Source of the DNA: Microvirga vignae
GTDB taxonomy: Bacteria > Pseudomonadota > Alphaproteobacteria > Rhizobiales > Beijerinckiaceae
Assembly (NCBI RefSeq): GCF_001017175.1
Contig: NZ_LCYG01000045.1
Location: forward strand, 1 to 64,000
Direction of reading: 5' to 3'
DNA: 64,000 nucleotides
Shown here: piece by piece, positions 27,991 through 37,299 of the stretch
How the letters are laid out: each line of letters opens with the position of its first letter
Numbering within the stretch: the first letter of the stretch is position 1
Program-made: the position numbers and the translations under genes
The notes under the pieces: model-generated
What the model was told of the DNA's origin: nothing
Seen by the model: the letters and a program-made list of their open reading frames with translations, nothing else
The model's database searches: none

Positions 27991-29308
27991 TTAGACAGCA
28001 CGGGGGTGCCGTGCGGCGCCGCTTTCGAGATAGCGGTCGAACGCTGCGCAGACATTCCGGACCAGGAGGCGGCTGTCCTCGGGGATCTCAATGGACAGGC
28101 CATCGCGCTTCACAAGGCCGTCGCGGGCCAGTTCGTCGATGGCCGCAAGCTCAGTCTTGAAGTCAGGCTTGCTACCGTCGGGAGCGATTCGTTCGAGATC
28201 GACCGAGAAATCGCACATCAGGCTCTCGATGATGCTCCGACGCAGGCCGTCGTCGTCCGTCAGGGCCACGCCGCGCGCGGTGGCGAGCCGGCCATTCGTG
28301 ATTTCCTCGCGATAGGCAACGGTGCTCGACACATTCTGGATGTAGCCCTGTGGAAGGGAGCCGATGGCCGAGGTTCCGAAGCCGATCAGGGCTGTGGCTT
28401 CATCAGTCGTGTAGCCTTGAAAGTTCCGGTGCAGGCGCCCTTCGCGCTGGCGCACGACCATGGGATCAGACGGCTGGACGTAGCCTGCCTCAAGGAGGGC
28501 CGTGGCCGCGGCGGTATTCTGCCCGACGCGCTGGATAGCGTCCGGCATGGTCTCCTCCGGCAGGAGCGCCTGATGACGCTTCATCCAGGGGACGTGGGCA
28601 TAGCCAAAGAGGGCGATACGGTCCGGATCGAGCTGCAGGGCCTGCTCGATGGTGCACAGCACGCTCTCCGTGGTCTGGAAGGGAAGGCCATACATCAGGT
28701 CGAGGTTGAGCCCTGTCACCTCGGCATGGCGCAGCCAAGTGGCCACCTTGGCGGTCAGCTCGAAGGATTGGATCCGGTTGATGGTCCCTTGAACCTTGGG
28801 ATCCAAATCCTGGACGCCCAGGCTCGCCCGGGTGAGGCCCGAGGCGGCAAGCGGCTCCACATGTTCCAGCGTGAGGGTGCGTGGGTCGATTCCGACGGCG
28901 ATCTCGGCGGTCGAGTGGATGCCGAAGGAGCGCTCGAGAAGGCTCATGGTGCGCCTGAGATCGTCCCCAGACAGGATCGTCGGCGTGCCGCCACCCCAAT
29001 GGATATGGGTGACACCCGTACGGCCCGGCAGATGCTGGGTTACCAGCTCGATCTCCCGCTCAAGAAGCTCCACGTAAGACGCAATCGGGCTGTAGGTGCG
29101 GGCCACAGTCATATGGCAGCCGCAATAGAGGCACAGCTCCTGGCAGAACGGGACATGGAGATAAGGCGAGAGCGCCGCCGGGCGATAGCTCAGAGAGCCA
29201 CTTCGCATAGGTTTCCGAGTCGACCTCCGGCTTGAAATGCGGAGCGGTGGGATAGCTCGTATAGCGCGGGACGGGCCGGTCGTAGCGGGCGATGAGTTCT
29301 GGCGTCAT
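27991..29308 (-). pseudogene. hemN: Oxygen-independent coproporphyrinogen III dehydrogenase, one frameshift
   Basis: The N-terminal frame (from ATG 29308) has the HemN start ELIARYDRPVPRYTSYPTAPHF. The second frame, open from before 29208 down to 27991, continues with YLHVPFCQELCLYCGCH, the radical SAM CxxxCxxC site, and then HIHWGGGTPT, FGYAHVPWM, GFGTSAIG and the C-terminal HemN domain. A single extra base near 29165 (in a run reading GCCTTATCTCC) would restore one frame of about 439 aa, the normal length. No other damage is seen and the upstream FNR/FixK box is intact, so a sequencing error or very recent mutation is likely. The enzyme makes protoporphyrinogen precursors for haem without oxygen. 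Confidence 0.85.
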
Positions 29309-29342
29309 GCCAGCTCATTGCTTTGTTCCGAGGCAAGCAGCC

Positions 29343-29356
29343 TTGATTTAGGTCAA
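29343..29356 (-). promoter_or_regulatory. FNR/FixK box upstream of hemN
   Basis: TTGATTTAGGTCAA, 35-48 nt upstream of the hemN ATG at 29308. It also lies about 140 nt upstream of the protease-like gene on the other strand and could influence both. Confidence 0.75.
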
Positions 29357-29495
29357 GCCCTTGTGCGCTCCCTCTCTTCGCACGCGAGACGCATGGGTTG
29401 AACGTCCGACTTTTTCCGCCATCTTGATTGTATGGATCGTCTTCCTCTCGGCCTGGGCTCTCAGGTCGGGACAGGCGGGGTTAAGGAGTGTTCCG

Positions 29496-30476
29496 ATGCA
29501 GTCACCGGAGGAATGGCAGATCCCGCCCGAGTTCCAGCCCGATCAGGACGCACTCGCCTATGATCTCCGAGAAGCCCTGAACTCCATCGTCTCGCTTCGG
29601 GCCCGGGTGCCTGAGGATGCCTTCACGGCAGAAGCCCTTGGCATTGAGCGAGCCGGGCAAGGCGTGGTCATCCGGGCCGACGGCCTCGTGGTGACCATTG
29701 GATACCTGATCGCGGAAGCCGAGGAGGTTTGGCTCACGACCAACAAGGGGCGCACGGTCGGGGCCCATGTGATCGCCTATGATTATGACAGCGGCTTCGG
29801 TCTGGTTCAGGCTCTTGAGCCGCTCGGGTTGCCGGTGATGGCACTTGGCAATTCCAGGCGCCTCTCGCCGGGAGATCAGGTAGTCATGGGCGGCAGCGGC
29901 GGGCGCACCCATTCGCTCGCGGCCCAGGTGGTCGCCTGCCAGGAGTTTGCGGGCTATTGGGAATACCTCATCGATAACGCCATCTTCACGGTGCCAGCCC
30001 ATCCCAATTGGGGCGGCACGGCCCTGATCGGAGCGCGCGGGGATCTTGTCGGCATCGGCTCGCTTCAGCTCCAGCATCAGGCTCAGGGCGGTGCCATCGT
30101 GCCCTTGAACATGAGTGTACCCATCGATCTCCTGAAACCGATCCTCGACGATTTGCTGACCCTGGGCCGCGTCGGTCGGCCGCCGAAGCCATGGCTCGGC
30201 TTCTATGCCTCGGAAACCGAAGAGGATCAGATCTCGATCATCGGCCTTGCTGGCGATGCTCCGGCACAGCGGGCCGGGTTGCGGGCCGGAGACAATGTTC
30301 ATGCCGTCGCGGGCCAAGCCGTAACATCGCTCGCCGAGTTCTATCGTGCCATTTGGGCTTTGGGGCCTGCGGGCGTGGATGTGCCGCTGACTCTGGAGCG
30401 TGAGGGTGATACCTTCGACGTGACGATCCGCTCCGCCGACCGAGGACGCTTCATGAAAACGCCACGCCTGCAATAG
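29496..30476 (+). CDS. HtrA/DegP-like protein with lost catalytic triad, PDZ domain
   Basis: 326 aa from the ATG at 29496, which has a good AAGGAG site. A longer TTG start at 29361 would add a hydrophobic segment (ILIVWIVFLSAWAL), but its ribosome site is poor. Residues about 50-215 align with the S1C trypsin-like fold (GQGVVIRADGLVVT..., MALGNSRRLSPGDQVVMGG), and about 235-320 form a PDZ domain (AQRAGLRAGDNVHAVAGQAV). Where HtrA has His, Asp and Ser it has Tyr (Y70 in TIGYLI), Gly (G100 in DSGFGLV) and Trp (W172 in PNWGGTALI), so proteolysis is not expected. It may be a binding or scaffold protein. Role unknown. Confidence 0.75.
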   Translation: MQSPEEWQIPPEFQPDQDALAYDLREALNSIVSLRARVPEDAFTAEALGIERAGQGVVIRADGLVVTIGYLIAEAEEVWLTTNKGRTVGAHVIAYDYDSGFGLVQALEPLGLPVMALGNSRRLSPGDQVVMGGSGGRTHSLAAQVVACQEFAGYWEYLIDNAIFTVPAHPNWGGTALIGARGDLVGIGSLQLQHQAQGGAIVPLNMSVPIDLLKPILDDLLTLGRVGRPPKPWLGFYASETEEDQISIIGLAGDAPAQRAGLRAGDNVHAVAGQAVTSLAEFYRAIWALGPAGVDVPLTLEREGDTFDVTIRSADRGRFMKTPRLQ

Positions 30477-30550
30477 CTTGCGGCAAAGGATCCGAGCTGA
30501 TCCTCAATAGGTGCAGCCTTCGCCATTTTCTTTTTTCTCAAGGTGCCGCT

Positions 30551-31387
30551 ATGAGCCGATACGTCACGCTGCCAACAGGCGAGACTGTTCCTGCGTTGGG
30601 GCAGGGAACCTGGCAAATGGCCGAGGTGCGCGGCAAGCGCGCTCAGGAGATCGAGGCGCTGCGCTTGGGCGTCGAATTGGGCATGACGCTGATCGATACC
30701 GCAGAGATGTATGGTGAAGGCGCTTCCGAGGAACTCATCGCTGAGGCTCTCGGTTCGGAGCGCGACCGTCTGTTCCTCGTCAGCAAGGTCTATCCGCATA
30801 ATGCTAGCCGCAGGGGTGTCGTTGAAGCATGCGAGCGAAGCCTGAAGAGGCTCAAGACGGATCATCTCGATTTGTATTTGCTGCATTGGCGCGGCAGCGT
30901 GCCGTTGGAAGAGACGGTGGCGGGTTTGGAGGAATTGCGTCGCTCCGGCACAATTCGCCACTGGGGCGTCAGCAATTTCGACACAGACGATATGGAAGAG
31001 CTGTTCTATATCGAGGGCGGCACAGACTGCACCACCAATCAGGTGCTCTACAATGTGACGCGGCGCGGGCCTGAATATGATCTGATCCCCTGGATGGTGG
31101 AGCGCCGCATGCCACTCATGGCCTACAGCCCTATCGAGCAGGGACGCCTCCCGAAAACTGGCATCCTGCAAACCATCGGGCGAAATCATGGAGCAAGCCC
31201 CTATCAGGTCGCTTTGGCCTGGCTTCTGCAGAAACGCGGTATCATCGCCATTCCCAAGGCGTCGAGCCCCGCTCATGTTCGAGACAATCAGCGTGCTCTC
31301 GAAATCCGGTTGAGCCCTGAAGAGCTGGACGCCATCGACGCAGAGTTTCCAGCGCCTAAGCGCAAGCGTCCGCTCGAAATGATCTGA
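30551..31387 (+). CDS. Aldo/keto reductase
   Basis: 278 aa, (beta/alpha)8 barrel NADPH-dependent oxidoreductase. The catalytic tetrad is visible as D49 and Y54 (LIDTAEMYG), K79 (VSKVYP) and H112 (LLHWRG). GVSNFD and the C-terminal IPKASSPAHVRDNQRAL supply the nucleotide-binding loop. This is the small bacterial AKR group related to 2,5-diketo-gluconate reductases; the physiological carbonyl substrate is unknown. The phosphatase gene follows after 20 nt, probably in one transcript. Confidence 0.9.
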   Translation: MSRYVTLPTGETVPALGQGTWQMAEVRGKRAQEIEALRLGVELGMTLIDTAEMYGEGASEELIAEALGSERDRLFLVSKVYPHNASRRGVVEACERSLKRLKTDHLDLYLLHWRGSVPLEETVAGLEELRRSGTIRHWGVSNFDTDDMEELFYIEGGTDCTTNQVLYNVTRRGPEYDLIPWMVERRMPLMAYSPIEQGRLPKTGILQTIGRNHGASPYQVALAWLLQKRGIIAIPKASSPAHVRDNQRALEIRLSPEELDAIDAEFPAPKRKRPLEMI

Positions 31388-31407
31388 TATTCTTTCTTCG
31401 GCAAAAC

Positions 31408-32250
31408 GTGAGCACGATGACCTTTTCCAAAACCGATGCCCTCAAAGTTGCAGAGATCCTCAGAAACGCCGCGCAGACGGAAATCCTGCCTCGCTTCAAG
31501 AACCTGTCCGCCGGTGCGATCCGCACGAAGACATCGCAGCTCGATCTGGTGACGGACGCAGACGAGGCGGCGGAGCGCGTGATTGAAGCCGATCTTCTGC
31601 GGGCCTTTCCGAATGCGCTCGTGATTGGCGAAGAGGGCGTCAGTCGCGATCCAAAGCTGCTCGATGGGCTGGGCGATGCCGATCTGGCCTTCATCCTCGA
31701 TCCTGTGGACGGCACCTTGAACTTCGCATCAGGTCTCCCGCTGTTCGGTGTCATGGCATCCGCCGTCATGAAGGGGGAGGTGGTTTGCGGCGTCATTCTC
31801 GACCCGATCTCAGACGATTGGGCCGTGGCCGTGCGCGGAGAGGGCGCATGGCAGCAGCGACCTGATGGGAGTACCAGTCCTTTGCGTGTAGCTTCGCCCG
31901 TCCCGCTCTCGCAAATGGCAGGCAACGTGTCGTGGCGCTATCTGCCGGAGGAGCTTCGGCCTGTCGTGACCGGCAATCTGCCGCGCATCGCCATGGCTGC
32001 GGATTTGCGGTGCGCAGCGCACACCTACCGCCAGATCGCCGGCGGCCATCTCCATTTCGCCTTCTCGTCGAGCGTGATGCCTTGGGATCATGCGGCGGGT
32101 TGGCTGATTCATCGCGAGGCTGGCGGTTATACGGCGCATTTCGACGGCTCGCCCTACAAGCCCGTCAATCGTGGAGGTGGCCTTATCAGCGCGCCGGACA
32201 AGGGCAGTTGGCGGGCATTGCGCGATGCGCTCCTGCCGCCTCAGATGTGA
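31408..32250 (+). CDS. Inositol monophosphatase family phosphatase
   Basis: 280 aa from a GTG start (ATG at 31417 is an alternative). Metal-binding motifs are in place: GEEGVS (E75, E76), ILDPVDGTLNFASG (D98, D101) and PWDHAAG (D227). The family includes inositol-1-phosphatases, histidinol-phosphatases and 3'(2'),5'-bisphosphate nucleotidases; the sequence alone does not settle which. It is probably co-transcribed with the aldo/keto reductase. Confidence 0.88.
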   Translation: MSTMTFSKTDALKVAEILRNAAQTEILPRFKNLSAGAIRTKTSQLDLVTDADEAAERVIEADLLRAFPNALVIGEEGVSRDPKLLDGLGDADLAFILDPVDGTLNFASGLPLFGVMASAVMKGEVVCGVILDPISDDWAVAVRGEGAWQQRPDGSTSPLRVASPVPLSQMAGNVSWRYLPEELRPVVTGNLPRIAMAADLRCAAHTYRQIAGGHLHFAFSSSVMPWDHAAGWLIHREAGGYTAHFDGSPYKPVNRGGGLISAPDKGSWRALRDALLPPQM

Positions 32251-32330
32251 GATTTTTGAGCTCTAGGTTCGATCATCGCGTCGATCTCCGCAATCCTGGC
32301 AAGCCGCTTCTTGCATTGCTGATCGAGATA

Positions 32331-32848
32331 CTAGGACCGACCGATGCCGAGAGCGAGAATGGGCAGGGTCCATAAGAAGTCAATGGCTCTGAGCAGAACA
32401 AGTGCCAGAGCCGCAATCGATACAATCCAAGTCTCAACTCGTCCGAATCCTTCGGTGACCTCGTTCTTCAGAACAAGTTGATGCCGTTCAAGCCGCAAGT
32501 CTACATGCATAGGCTCCGCGCGGCTTTGCCTTGAAGCGCTTGCTGCCTGGCTGCGAAGCTCCTTAAGAGTGTCCTGGAGAAGGGCGAGCCGCTCGGCACG
32601 GTTCTCGGACGCAAGAGAAGTTTGAGCAGGCGAGAACGCTTTGATGAGGCGCTTGCGCAGAGCAAAAATTGCCGGGGAGCATTATCCTGCTCGGACCCTG
32701 GCTTTACATGCTGAAACCGATCTGTGATGCGGCTGCGGATTTGTGCTGCCGTGTTCTCTGACTTGCTGATCTGTCCCTTGTTGAAGGAAACGGCAACTTG
32801 ATCCGCAATGACGTTCTCGACCGAGACGTGAGCCCTTTCCACTGGCAT
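32331..32848 (-). pseudogene. Hypothetical protein with C-terminal membrane helices, frameshifted
   Basis: The first 62 codons from ATG 32848 read as a soluble, charged segment ending GSEQDNAPRQF. A single missing T in a run of five T (near 32670) moves the rest into the next frame, which reads ALRKRLIKAFSPAQTSLA, a helical part with repeated E/R/L, and ends with hydrophobic segments VSIAALALVLLRAIDFLW and LPILALGIG before a TAG at 32331-32333. Restored length would be about 172 aa. No family is recognised. The damage is confined to a homopolymer, so sequencing error is possible. Confidence 0.6.
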
Positions 32849-33024
32849 GAACCGCTTCCTTCCCTGGAGGTGCCGCCAACGGTCGCATCTCGGCAGAGCG
32901 CAGGTTCAGGGTGCTCACACCTGATGACTGTCTACATGAGCCGACAGCAAGCCCGGGAATGAATGGTCAGGGTTAATGGATGCTTAAAGAAGGCTCATTA
33001 TCAGCGCGAATGAGGAAAGTGTCC

Positions 33025-33582
33025 CTATGCACTGGGTTCGGTATCTGCATGTCCAGGAACCATCTTGGCGAGGTCTTGGAGAAAGGCCACGGATTCCTTG
33101 GGTCGTCCTTCCTGCTCGGCGATCTTGCTGATGTTTTGCAGCAAAGCGGCAACGTCGGTCGCTTTCGCCACCCGCCCAACCGAGAGCACATGAAAGAACG
33201 CGGAGAAAGCCACCATGATGGCCTGGTTGTGCTCTTCGAGCCTTCGGCATTGCTCTCTGAGAGCTTTGATATCCTTTTCCTGAGCGGAAACAATATCCAC
33301 CAGAGTCAGCATCTGTTCGGCGAGTGTGTCGACGGAGGCGCTCATGTCTGTCGAAGATTCCGGCTCTTTGGGAGTGATGTAGGGTCGAGAGGATGAATTG
33401 CCCGCACGATGTCGTGTTTGAAAGTTGGGAGGCTGATCGGCGCCGAGGGTCACTTTGGTGTCCTCAGTGACGACCGCGGGCCGACGTGCGACCTCAGCAA
33501 GGCGTGATGCTGTTTGCTGGAGAAGGCTGCGGATTCGTTCCTGAACGCGGGCGATCATGCGGCGATCCAAGCATGGCTTCAC
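33025..33582 (-). CDS. Hypothetical protein with coiled coil
   Basis: 185 aa, not recognised. The N-terminal third is basic and polar (RMIARVQERIRSLLQQTASRLAEVARRP), with a low-complexity linker around residues 60-80. A coiled coil (about 85-120: LAEQMLTLVDIVSAQEKDIKALREQCRRLEEHNQ) precedes a more hydrophobic helix (AIMVAFSAFFHVLSVG). No signal peptide or catalytic motif is visible. It lies between serA and the frameshifted membrane protein on the same strand. Confidence 0.55.
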   Translation of the reverse strand: MKPCLDRRMIARVQERIRSLLQQTASRLAEVARRPAVVTEDTKVTLGADQPPNFQTRHRAGNSSSRPYITPKEPESSTDMSASVDTLAEQMLTLVDIVSAQEKDIKALREQCRRLEEHNQAIMVAFSAFFHVLSVGRVAKATDVAALLQNISKIAEQEGRPKESVAFLQDLAKMVPGHADTEPSA

Positions 33583-33622
33583 GCTTTAGGAAAGTGCCAA
33601 TGCAGGATCGTGCGATGCCTGA

Positions 33623-34870
33623 TCAGCCGAGGGCGTAGAGCAGGCGGGCCCGGATCGTGCCTTCCAGTGCGCGGATCTCCCGGAGCGTCTCCCGGCTCTG
33701 TTCAGGCTGCCCCTCAACCTCGATCACCACATAACCGATCTCGCCATCGGTCTGCAGGTGCTGTGCTGTAATGTTAAGACCGCGCTTGGAGAATGCCTGG
33801 TTGAGACGGCCCAGCATGCCGGGCACGTTGCGATGCACGTGAATGTAGCGCGTGCCCGTGGCGCGTGACGACAATTGCACCTGCGGGAAGTTGACCGCGC
33901 CGATGGTCGAGCCCACGTCGGAATAGTCGACCAGTTTCTTGGCAACCTCGGCGCCGATGCGCTCCTGCGCCTCTTCCGTGGAGCCGCCGATGTGCGGAGT
34001 CAGGATCACATTATCGAGGCCCTGGAGCGGTGTCACGAAGCGCTCCTTGTTGGAAGCAGGCTCGACGGGAAACACGTCGACGGCGGCGCCGCGCAGATGT
34101 CCGCTCTTCAGCGCCTCAGCCAGTGCGTCCAGATCCACCACGGTGCCGCGGCTGTTATTGATGAGGTAAGCGCCTTTCTTCATAGCAGCGATCTCGGCAG
34201 CCCCAATCATGCCATGCGTCGCGGGCGTTTCGGGAACGTGCAGGCTAACCACATCACTCTGACTAAGCAGATCATGCAGGTTCTCGACGGGCTCCGTGTT
34301 GCCGTGGCGCAACTTGTCGGTCTGATCGTAGAAGATCACGCGCATACCCATGGACTCGGCAAGATACGACAGCTGCGAGCCGATATTGCCGTAGCCGATG
34401 ATGCCGAGCGTCTTGCCGCGAACCTCGTGACTGTCGATGGCCGATTTATCCCAGGCACCGACGTGAGCCGCCGTCGATTTCGGGAAGATACGCCGCAACA
34501 GCATGACGATCTCGCCGATCACGAGTTCAGCGACGCTGCGAGTATTGGAGAAGGGAGCATTGAAGACAGGAATGCCCGCATGGCGGGCGGCGTCGAGATC
34601 GACCTGATTCGTGCCCACGCTGAAGCAGCCGACAGCGATGAGGCGGTTGGCCGCCGCGAAGATCTCAGGCGTCAGCTGGGTTCGGGAGCGAATGCCCAGA
34701 ATATGGACTCCCTGCAAAGCTTCGATCAGCTCCTTCTCATCGAGAGCCGTCTTCAGATAGGTCAGGTTCGTGTAGCCCGCCGATCGGATAAGCTCGATGG
34801 CACTCTCGTTGACCCCCTCGAGCAGAAGCACCCGGATCTTGTCTTTCTGAAGAGAGAACTGCTCGCTCAT
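33623..34870 (-). CDS. serA: D-3-phosphoglycerate dehydrogenase (E. coli type, with ACT)
   Basis: 415 aa from the ATG at 34870, matching the ~410-aa E. coli SerA class. The substrate domain has RSRTQLTPE; the NAD domain has GIIGYGNIGSQ, with catalytic R/E/H in NNSRGTVVD, a downstream Glu and LTPHIGGSTEEAQ. A C-terminal ACT domain (about 340-415: YIHVHRNVPGMLGRLNQ) usually gives serine feedback inhibition. It starts serine synthesis, and serine also feeds the beta-synthase reaction in this window. Confidence 0.94.
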   Translation of the reverse strand: MSEQFSLQKDKIRVLLLEGVNESAIELIRSAGYTNLTYLKTALDEKELIEALQGVHILGIRSRTQLTPEIFAAANRLIAVGCFSVGTNQVDLDAARHAGIPVFNAPFSNTRSVAELVIGEIVMLLRRIFPKSTAAHVGAWDKSAIDSHEVRGKTLGIIGYGNIGSQLSYLAESMGMRVIFYDQTDKLRHGNTEPVENLHDLLSQSDVVSLHVPETPATHGMIGAAEIAAMKKGAYLINNSRGTVVDLDALAEALKSGHLRGAAVDVFPVEPASNKERFVTPLQGLDNVILTPHIGGSTEEAQERIGAEVAKKLVDYSDVGSTIGAVNFPQVQLSSRATGTRYIHVHRNVPGMLGRLNQAFSKRGLNITAQHLQTDGEIGYVVIEVEGQPEQSRETLREIRALEGTIRARLLYALG

Positions 34871-34940
34871 ATCGGCTCCATTCACCTGTCGCGGCATGCC
34901 CGTAGCTTGTTGAGTCCGCAAGGAAAATCCCTGTTGCCGT

Positions 34941-34978
34941 CTCGCCCAAGGCAGGTCTGCTCGCCCAAGGCAGGTCTG
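34941..34978. repeat. Tandem duplication of a 19-bp unit
   Basis: CTCGCCCAAGGCAGGTCTG occurs twice with no gap (34941-34959 and 34960-34978), about 70-110 nt upstream of serA. Identical copies suggest recent slippage. Confidence 0.85.
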
Positions 34979-35136
34979 ACTGACAGGTATGGTCAGTGCC
35001 CCAGGCTGGTGGTGTTTCGCAAGAGGGGGGGCCCCTCGAAGGAGGCAATTTCATACCTCCTATGCGTCACCGCCATCAGCACGCTTTGGGCGTATCTTGA
35101 ATGAATCCAGTCGCTCGGGCGGCTGGTCAGAAAGGC

Positions 35137-35168
35137 GGGAGCCAGTGCCGGATGTACGCACGGCTCCC
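35137..35168 (-). terminator. Hairpin downstream of the acoR-type gene
   Basis: GGGAGCC (35137-35143) pairs with GGCTCCC (35162-35168), with an inner GTGC/GCAC extension after one mismatch. On the minus strand it is followed by CGCCTTTCT, so it is a weak intrinsic terminator 27 nt past the stop of the regulator gene. Confidence 0.5.
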
Positions 35169-35194
35169 GTTCTTTTGGGCAGAATAGGCGTGCT

Positions 35195-37051
35195 TCAGGC
35201 GTTGCCCTGGAGGCGCCGATAGAGGGTGCTGCGGCTGACCCCGAGTCTGCGGGCGGCAAGGGAGACATTCCCTTTTGCTGCCTCAAGGGCCTCTCGCATG
35301 GCTGCTATGGTCATTGAATCGAGCGTCGTCGGGGGCGGTTCGGGCTTTGCCGGGGCAGGGCTCTGCACCGGTGACGCATTCCTCACATCCGGGGGGAGGG
35401 CGTCGGTCCCCAGCCGGTCTCCCGGCTCGCACAGCGCCAGCATGGCCCTCAGGCAGCCGACCAACTGGCGGAAATTGCCGGGCCAGTCGTAACTGGAGAG
35501 CCGCTCACGGCATTCCGGCTCCAGAACGATTTCTTGAGAGGCTGCGCCAAGAGACTCCCAGATGGCATCGATCAGCTGCACCCTATCAGCCCGATGCCTC
35601 AACGGTTGCAGTTCGATGCTGTATTGCGCGATCCGGAAATAGAGGTCGGAGCGGAACCCGCCGGTCTGGACGAGTTCCGAGAGATTGCGGTTCGTGGCGC
35701 AGATGAGGGTGAAATCCACCGGCACCGCGCGGCTGCCACCGAGAGGCACGACTTCCCGCTCCTGGAGCACGCGCAGCAGCTTGGCCTGGAGAGAGAGCGG
35801 CATGTCGCCGATCTCATCGAGAAACAATACGCCGCCATCGGCTTCGCGCAGATGGCCTTTCGATCCGCCAGGACGCGCACCGGTGAACGCTCCCGCCTGG
35901 TAGCCGAACAGCTCCGCTTCCATCAGCGTCTCGGGTAAGGCGGCACAGTTGACGGCCACGAATGGCTTGCCCGCCCGCGCGCTCCTGCCGTGAACGGCAC
36001 GAGCGAAAACTTCCTTGCCCGTTCCCGTCTCGCCCCACACCAGAACCGGAACGTCCGCATTGAGCAGCCGAACGGCGCGGTCCACTGCCCTTTGTGTTTC
36101 GGCATTGAAGATAGGGCCGATATTCGCGGGCGGGAGCGCCTGTGCGCGTTGAAGCACTGATGAGAGAGTGGGTTTGCGATGTTCCAGACGTCCCAGAAGG
36201 GCGACACCATCAGTGCGCTTCAGGCTGCCCTTATCAGCAAGGGCCGTAACACCGTTCTGGAAAAGGTCTGCCCATGTGACTGTTCCAAGCGCCTCGAAGT
36301 TGCGGCCGATGAGCTTCAGGCCATATCGGTTGGCGGCTTTGAGGCAACCATCTTCGAAAACGAGAACGCCCTCACGAGGTGTTCCCAGCATGGTCGGGTC
36401 CGTGTGGAGGCGTACGATATCAGCGTGCTCGAAACCACGGTCGAACAGGCGATGCTCGATCTGCTCAGCAGCAAACCGCACGAGACCAAGTGCATGGGCG
36501 TGATGCACTTCAGCCGGACCTGAGAGATCGAGAACTCCCAGCACCTCTCCATGGGGCCCGATGATGGGAGCGGCGGAACAGCTCAGGATCCGGTTGCATT
36601 CGAGATAGTGCTCAGCTCCCCGAACTTCGATGGGGCATCCTTCCTCAAGAGCAGTCCCGATCGCATTGGTGCCGACCGTCTGCTCGCTCCAGGGTACGCC
36701 AGGCATGAGGGCGACGCGTGCTGCGCGCTGGGCGAAATCAAGGCTGCCGACAGTGTCGAGAACGAGCCCGCGCGCATTGGTGAGGATGACGATGCTGTCG
36801 GTGGCTTCAGCATCCGCATAGAGGGCCTCGATCTCGGGCCGGCAGAGACGCTTGAATGCTTCCGCTTCTTCCGCGGAGATGGCGAATTCATGGGAGGTGA
36901 GGGGCTCGGGTAGGGAATTGGCACGTCCTTCAAGACCCAGCGCCGCGCAGCGGGTCCAGGAGCGAATAATGGGTTGCGAGATCAACCCACCGGGGACGCT
37001 GCCCCTGGAAAAGAACGATTGACGCGCATGCTGAATCTTATCTGACGACAC
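35195..37051 (-). CDS. acoR: Sigma-54-dependent activator, AcoR type (GAF-AAA+-Fis)
   Basis: 618 aa from a GTG at 37051 with a strong GGAGGAAG site (a TTG at 37084 is an alternative). An N-terminal GAF-type sensor domain (about 60-220: [30 protein letters not shown]) is followed by an AAA+ domain with Walker A GETGTGKE (about 340) and GAFTGA (about 387), which contacts sigma-54, and a C-terminal Fis helix-turn-helix ([18 protein letters not shown]). The regulator is divergent from an aldehyde dehydrogenase whose promoter is a sigma-54 site, so it is very likely its activator. The inducer (acetoin, alcohol or aldehyde) cannot be read from the sequence. Confidence 0.88.
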   Translation of the reverse strand: MSSDKIQHARQSFFSRGSVPGGLISQPIIRSWTRCAALGLEGRANSLPEPLTSHEFAISAEEAEAFKRLCRPEIEALYADAEATDSIVILTNARGLVLDTVGSLDFAQRAARVALMPGVPWSEQTVGTNAIGTALEEGCPIEVRGAEHYLECNRILSCSAAPIIGPHGEVLGVLDLSGPAEVHHAHALGLVRFAAEQIEHRLFDRGFEHADIVRLHTDPTMLGTPREGVLVFEDGCLKAANRYGLKLIGRNFEALGTVTWADLFQNGVTALADKGSLKRTDGVALLGRLEHRKPTLSSVLQRAQALPPANIGPIFNAETQRAVDRAVRLLNADVPVLVWGETGTGKEVFARAVHGRSARAGKPFVAVNCAALPETLMEAELFGYQAGAFTGARPGGSKGHLREADGGVLFLDEIGDMPLSLQAKLLRVLQEREVVPLGGSRAVPVDFTLICATNRNLSELVQTGGFRSDLYFRIAQYSIELQPLRHRADRVQLIDAIWESLGAASQEIVLEPECRERLSSYDWPGNFRQLVGCLRAMLALCEPGDRLGTDALPPDVRNASPVQSPAPAKPEPPPTTLDSMTIAAMREALEAAKGNVSLAARRLGVSRSTLYRRLQGNA

Positions 37052-37249
37052 GGCTTCCTCCTGTCCCGGTGTCGCAAATTGCAACAGCTGTCGCAGATGC
37101 GTTTCTTTACGTGACGCAAAACATCATAACTGAACTTCCGGTAAAGCGAAGCGGTCAAAAATGCACACGGTCAAGTATCGCCGATCTCATGATCGCGGAC
37201 AGTGACTTACCGCGCCGCGCGGACGATTGCTGCTTTGCAAAACAGTGAT

Positions 37250-37266
37250 TTGGCACGGAAATTGCT
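37250..37266 (+). promoter_or_regulatory. Sigma-54 (-24/-12) promoter of the aldehyde dehydrogenase
   Basis: TTGGCACGGAAATTGCT matches TGGCAC-N5-TTGCW exactly, 34 nt upstream of the ATG at 37300. Direct repeats of TGTCGCA near 37070-37095, ahead of the regulator gene, could be upstream activator sites. Confidence 0.88.
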
Positions 37267-37299
37267 GATCTGGCGACGTTCATCCAGGGAGGAAACCAA

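Larger units (their letters stand above)
34871..35194. other. Intergenic region between serA and the acoR-type gene
   Basis: 324 bp without a credible gene. It carries the serA promoter region, a 19-bp tandem duplication (34941-34978), a GGAGG...CCTCC dyad with a G/C-rich run around 35025-35060, and a hairpin at 35137-35168. Confidence 0.5.

Noticed and set aside
34871-35194. serC-type RNA motif or other riboswitch ahead of serA
   Set aside because: Dyads are present but they do not form a recognisable motif followed by a terminator on the serA strand.
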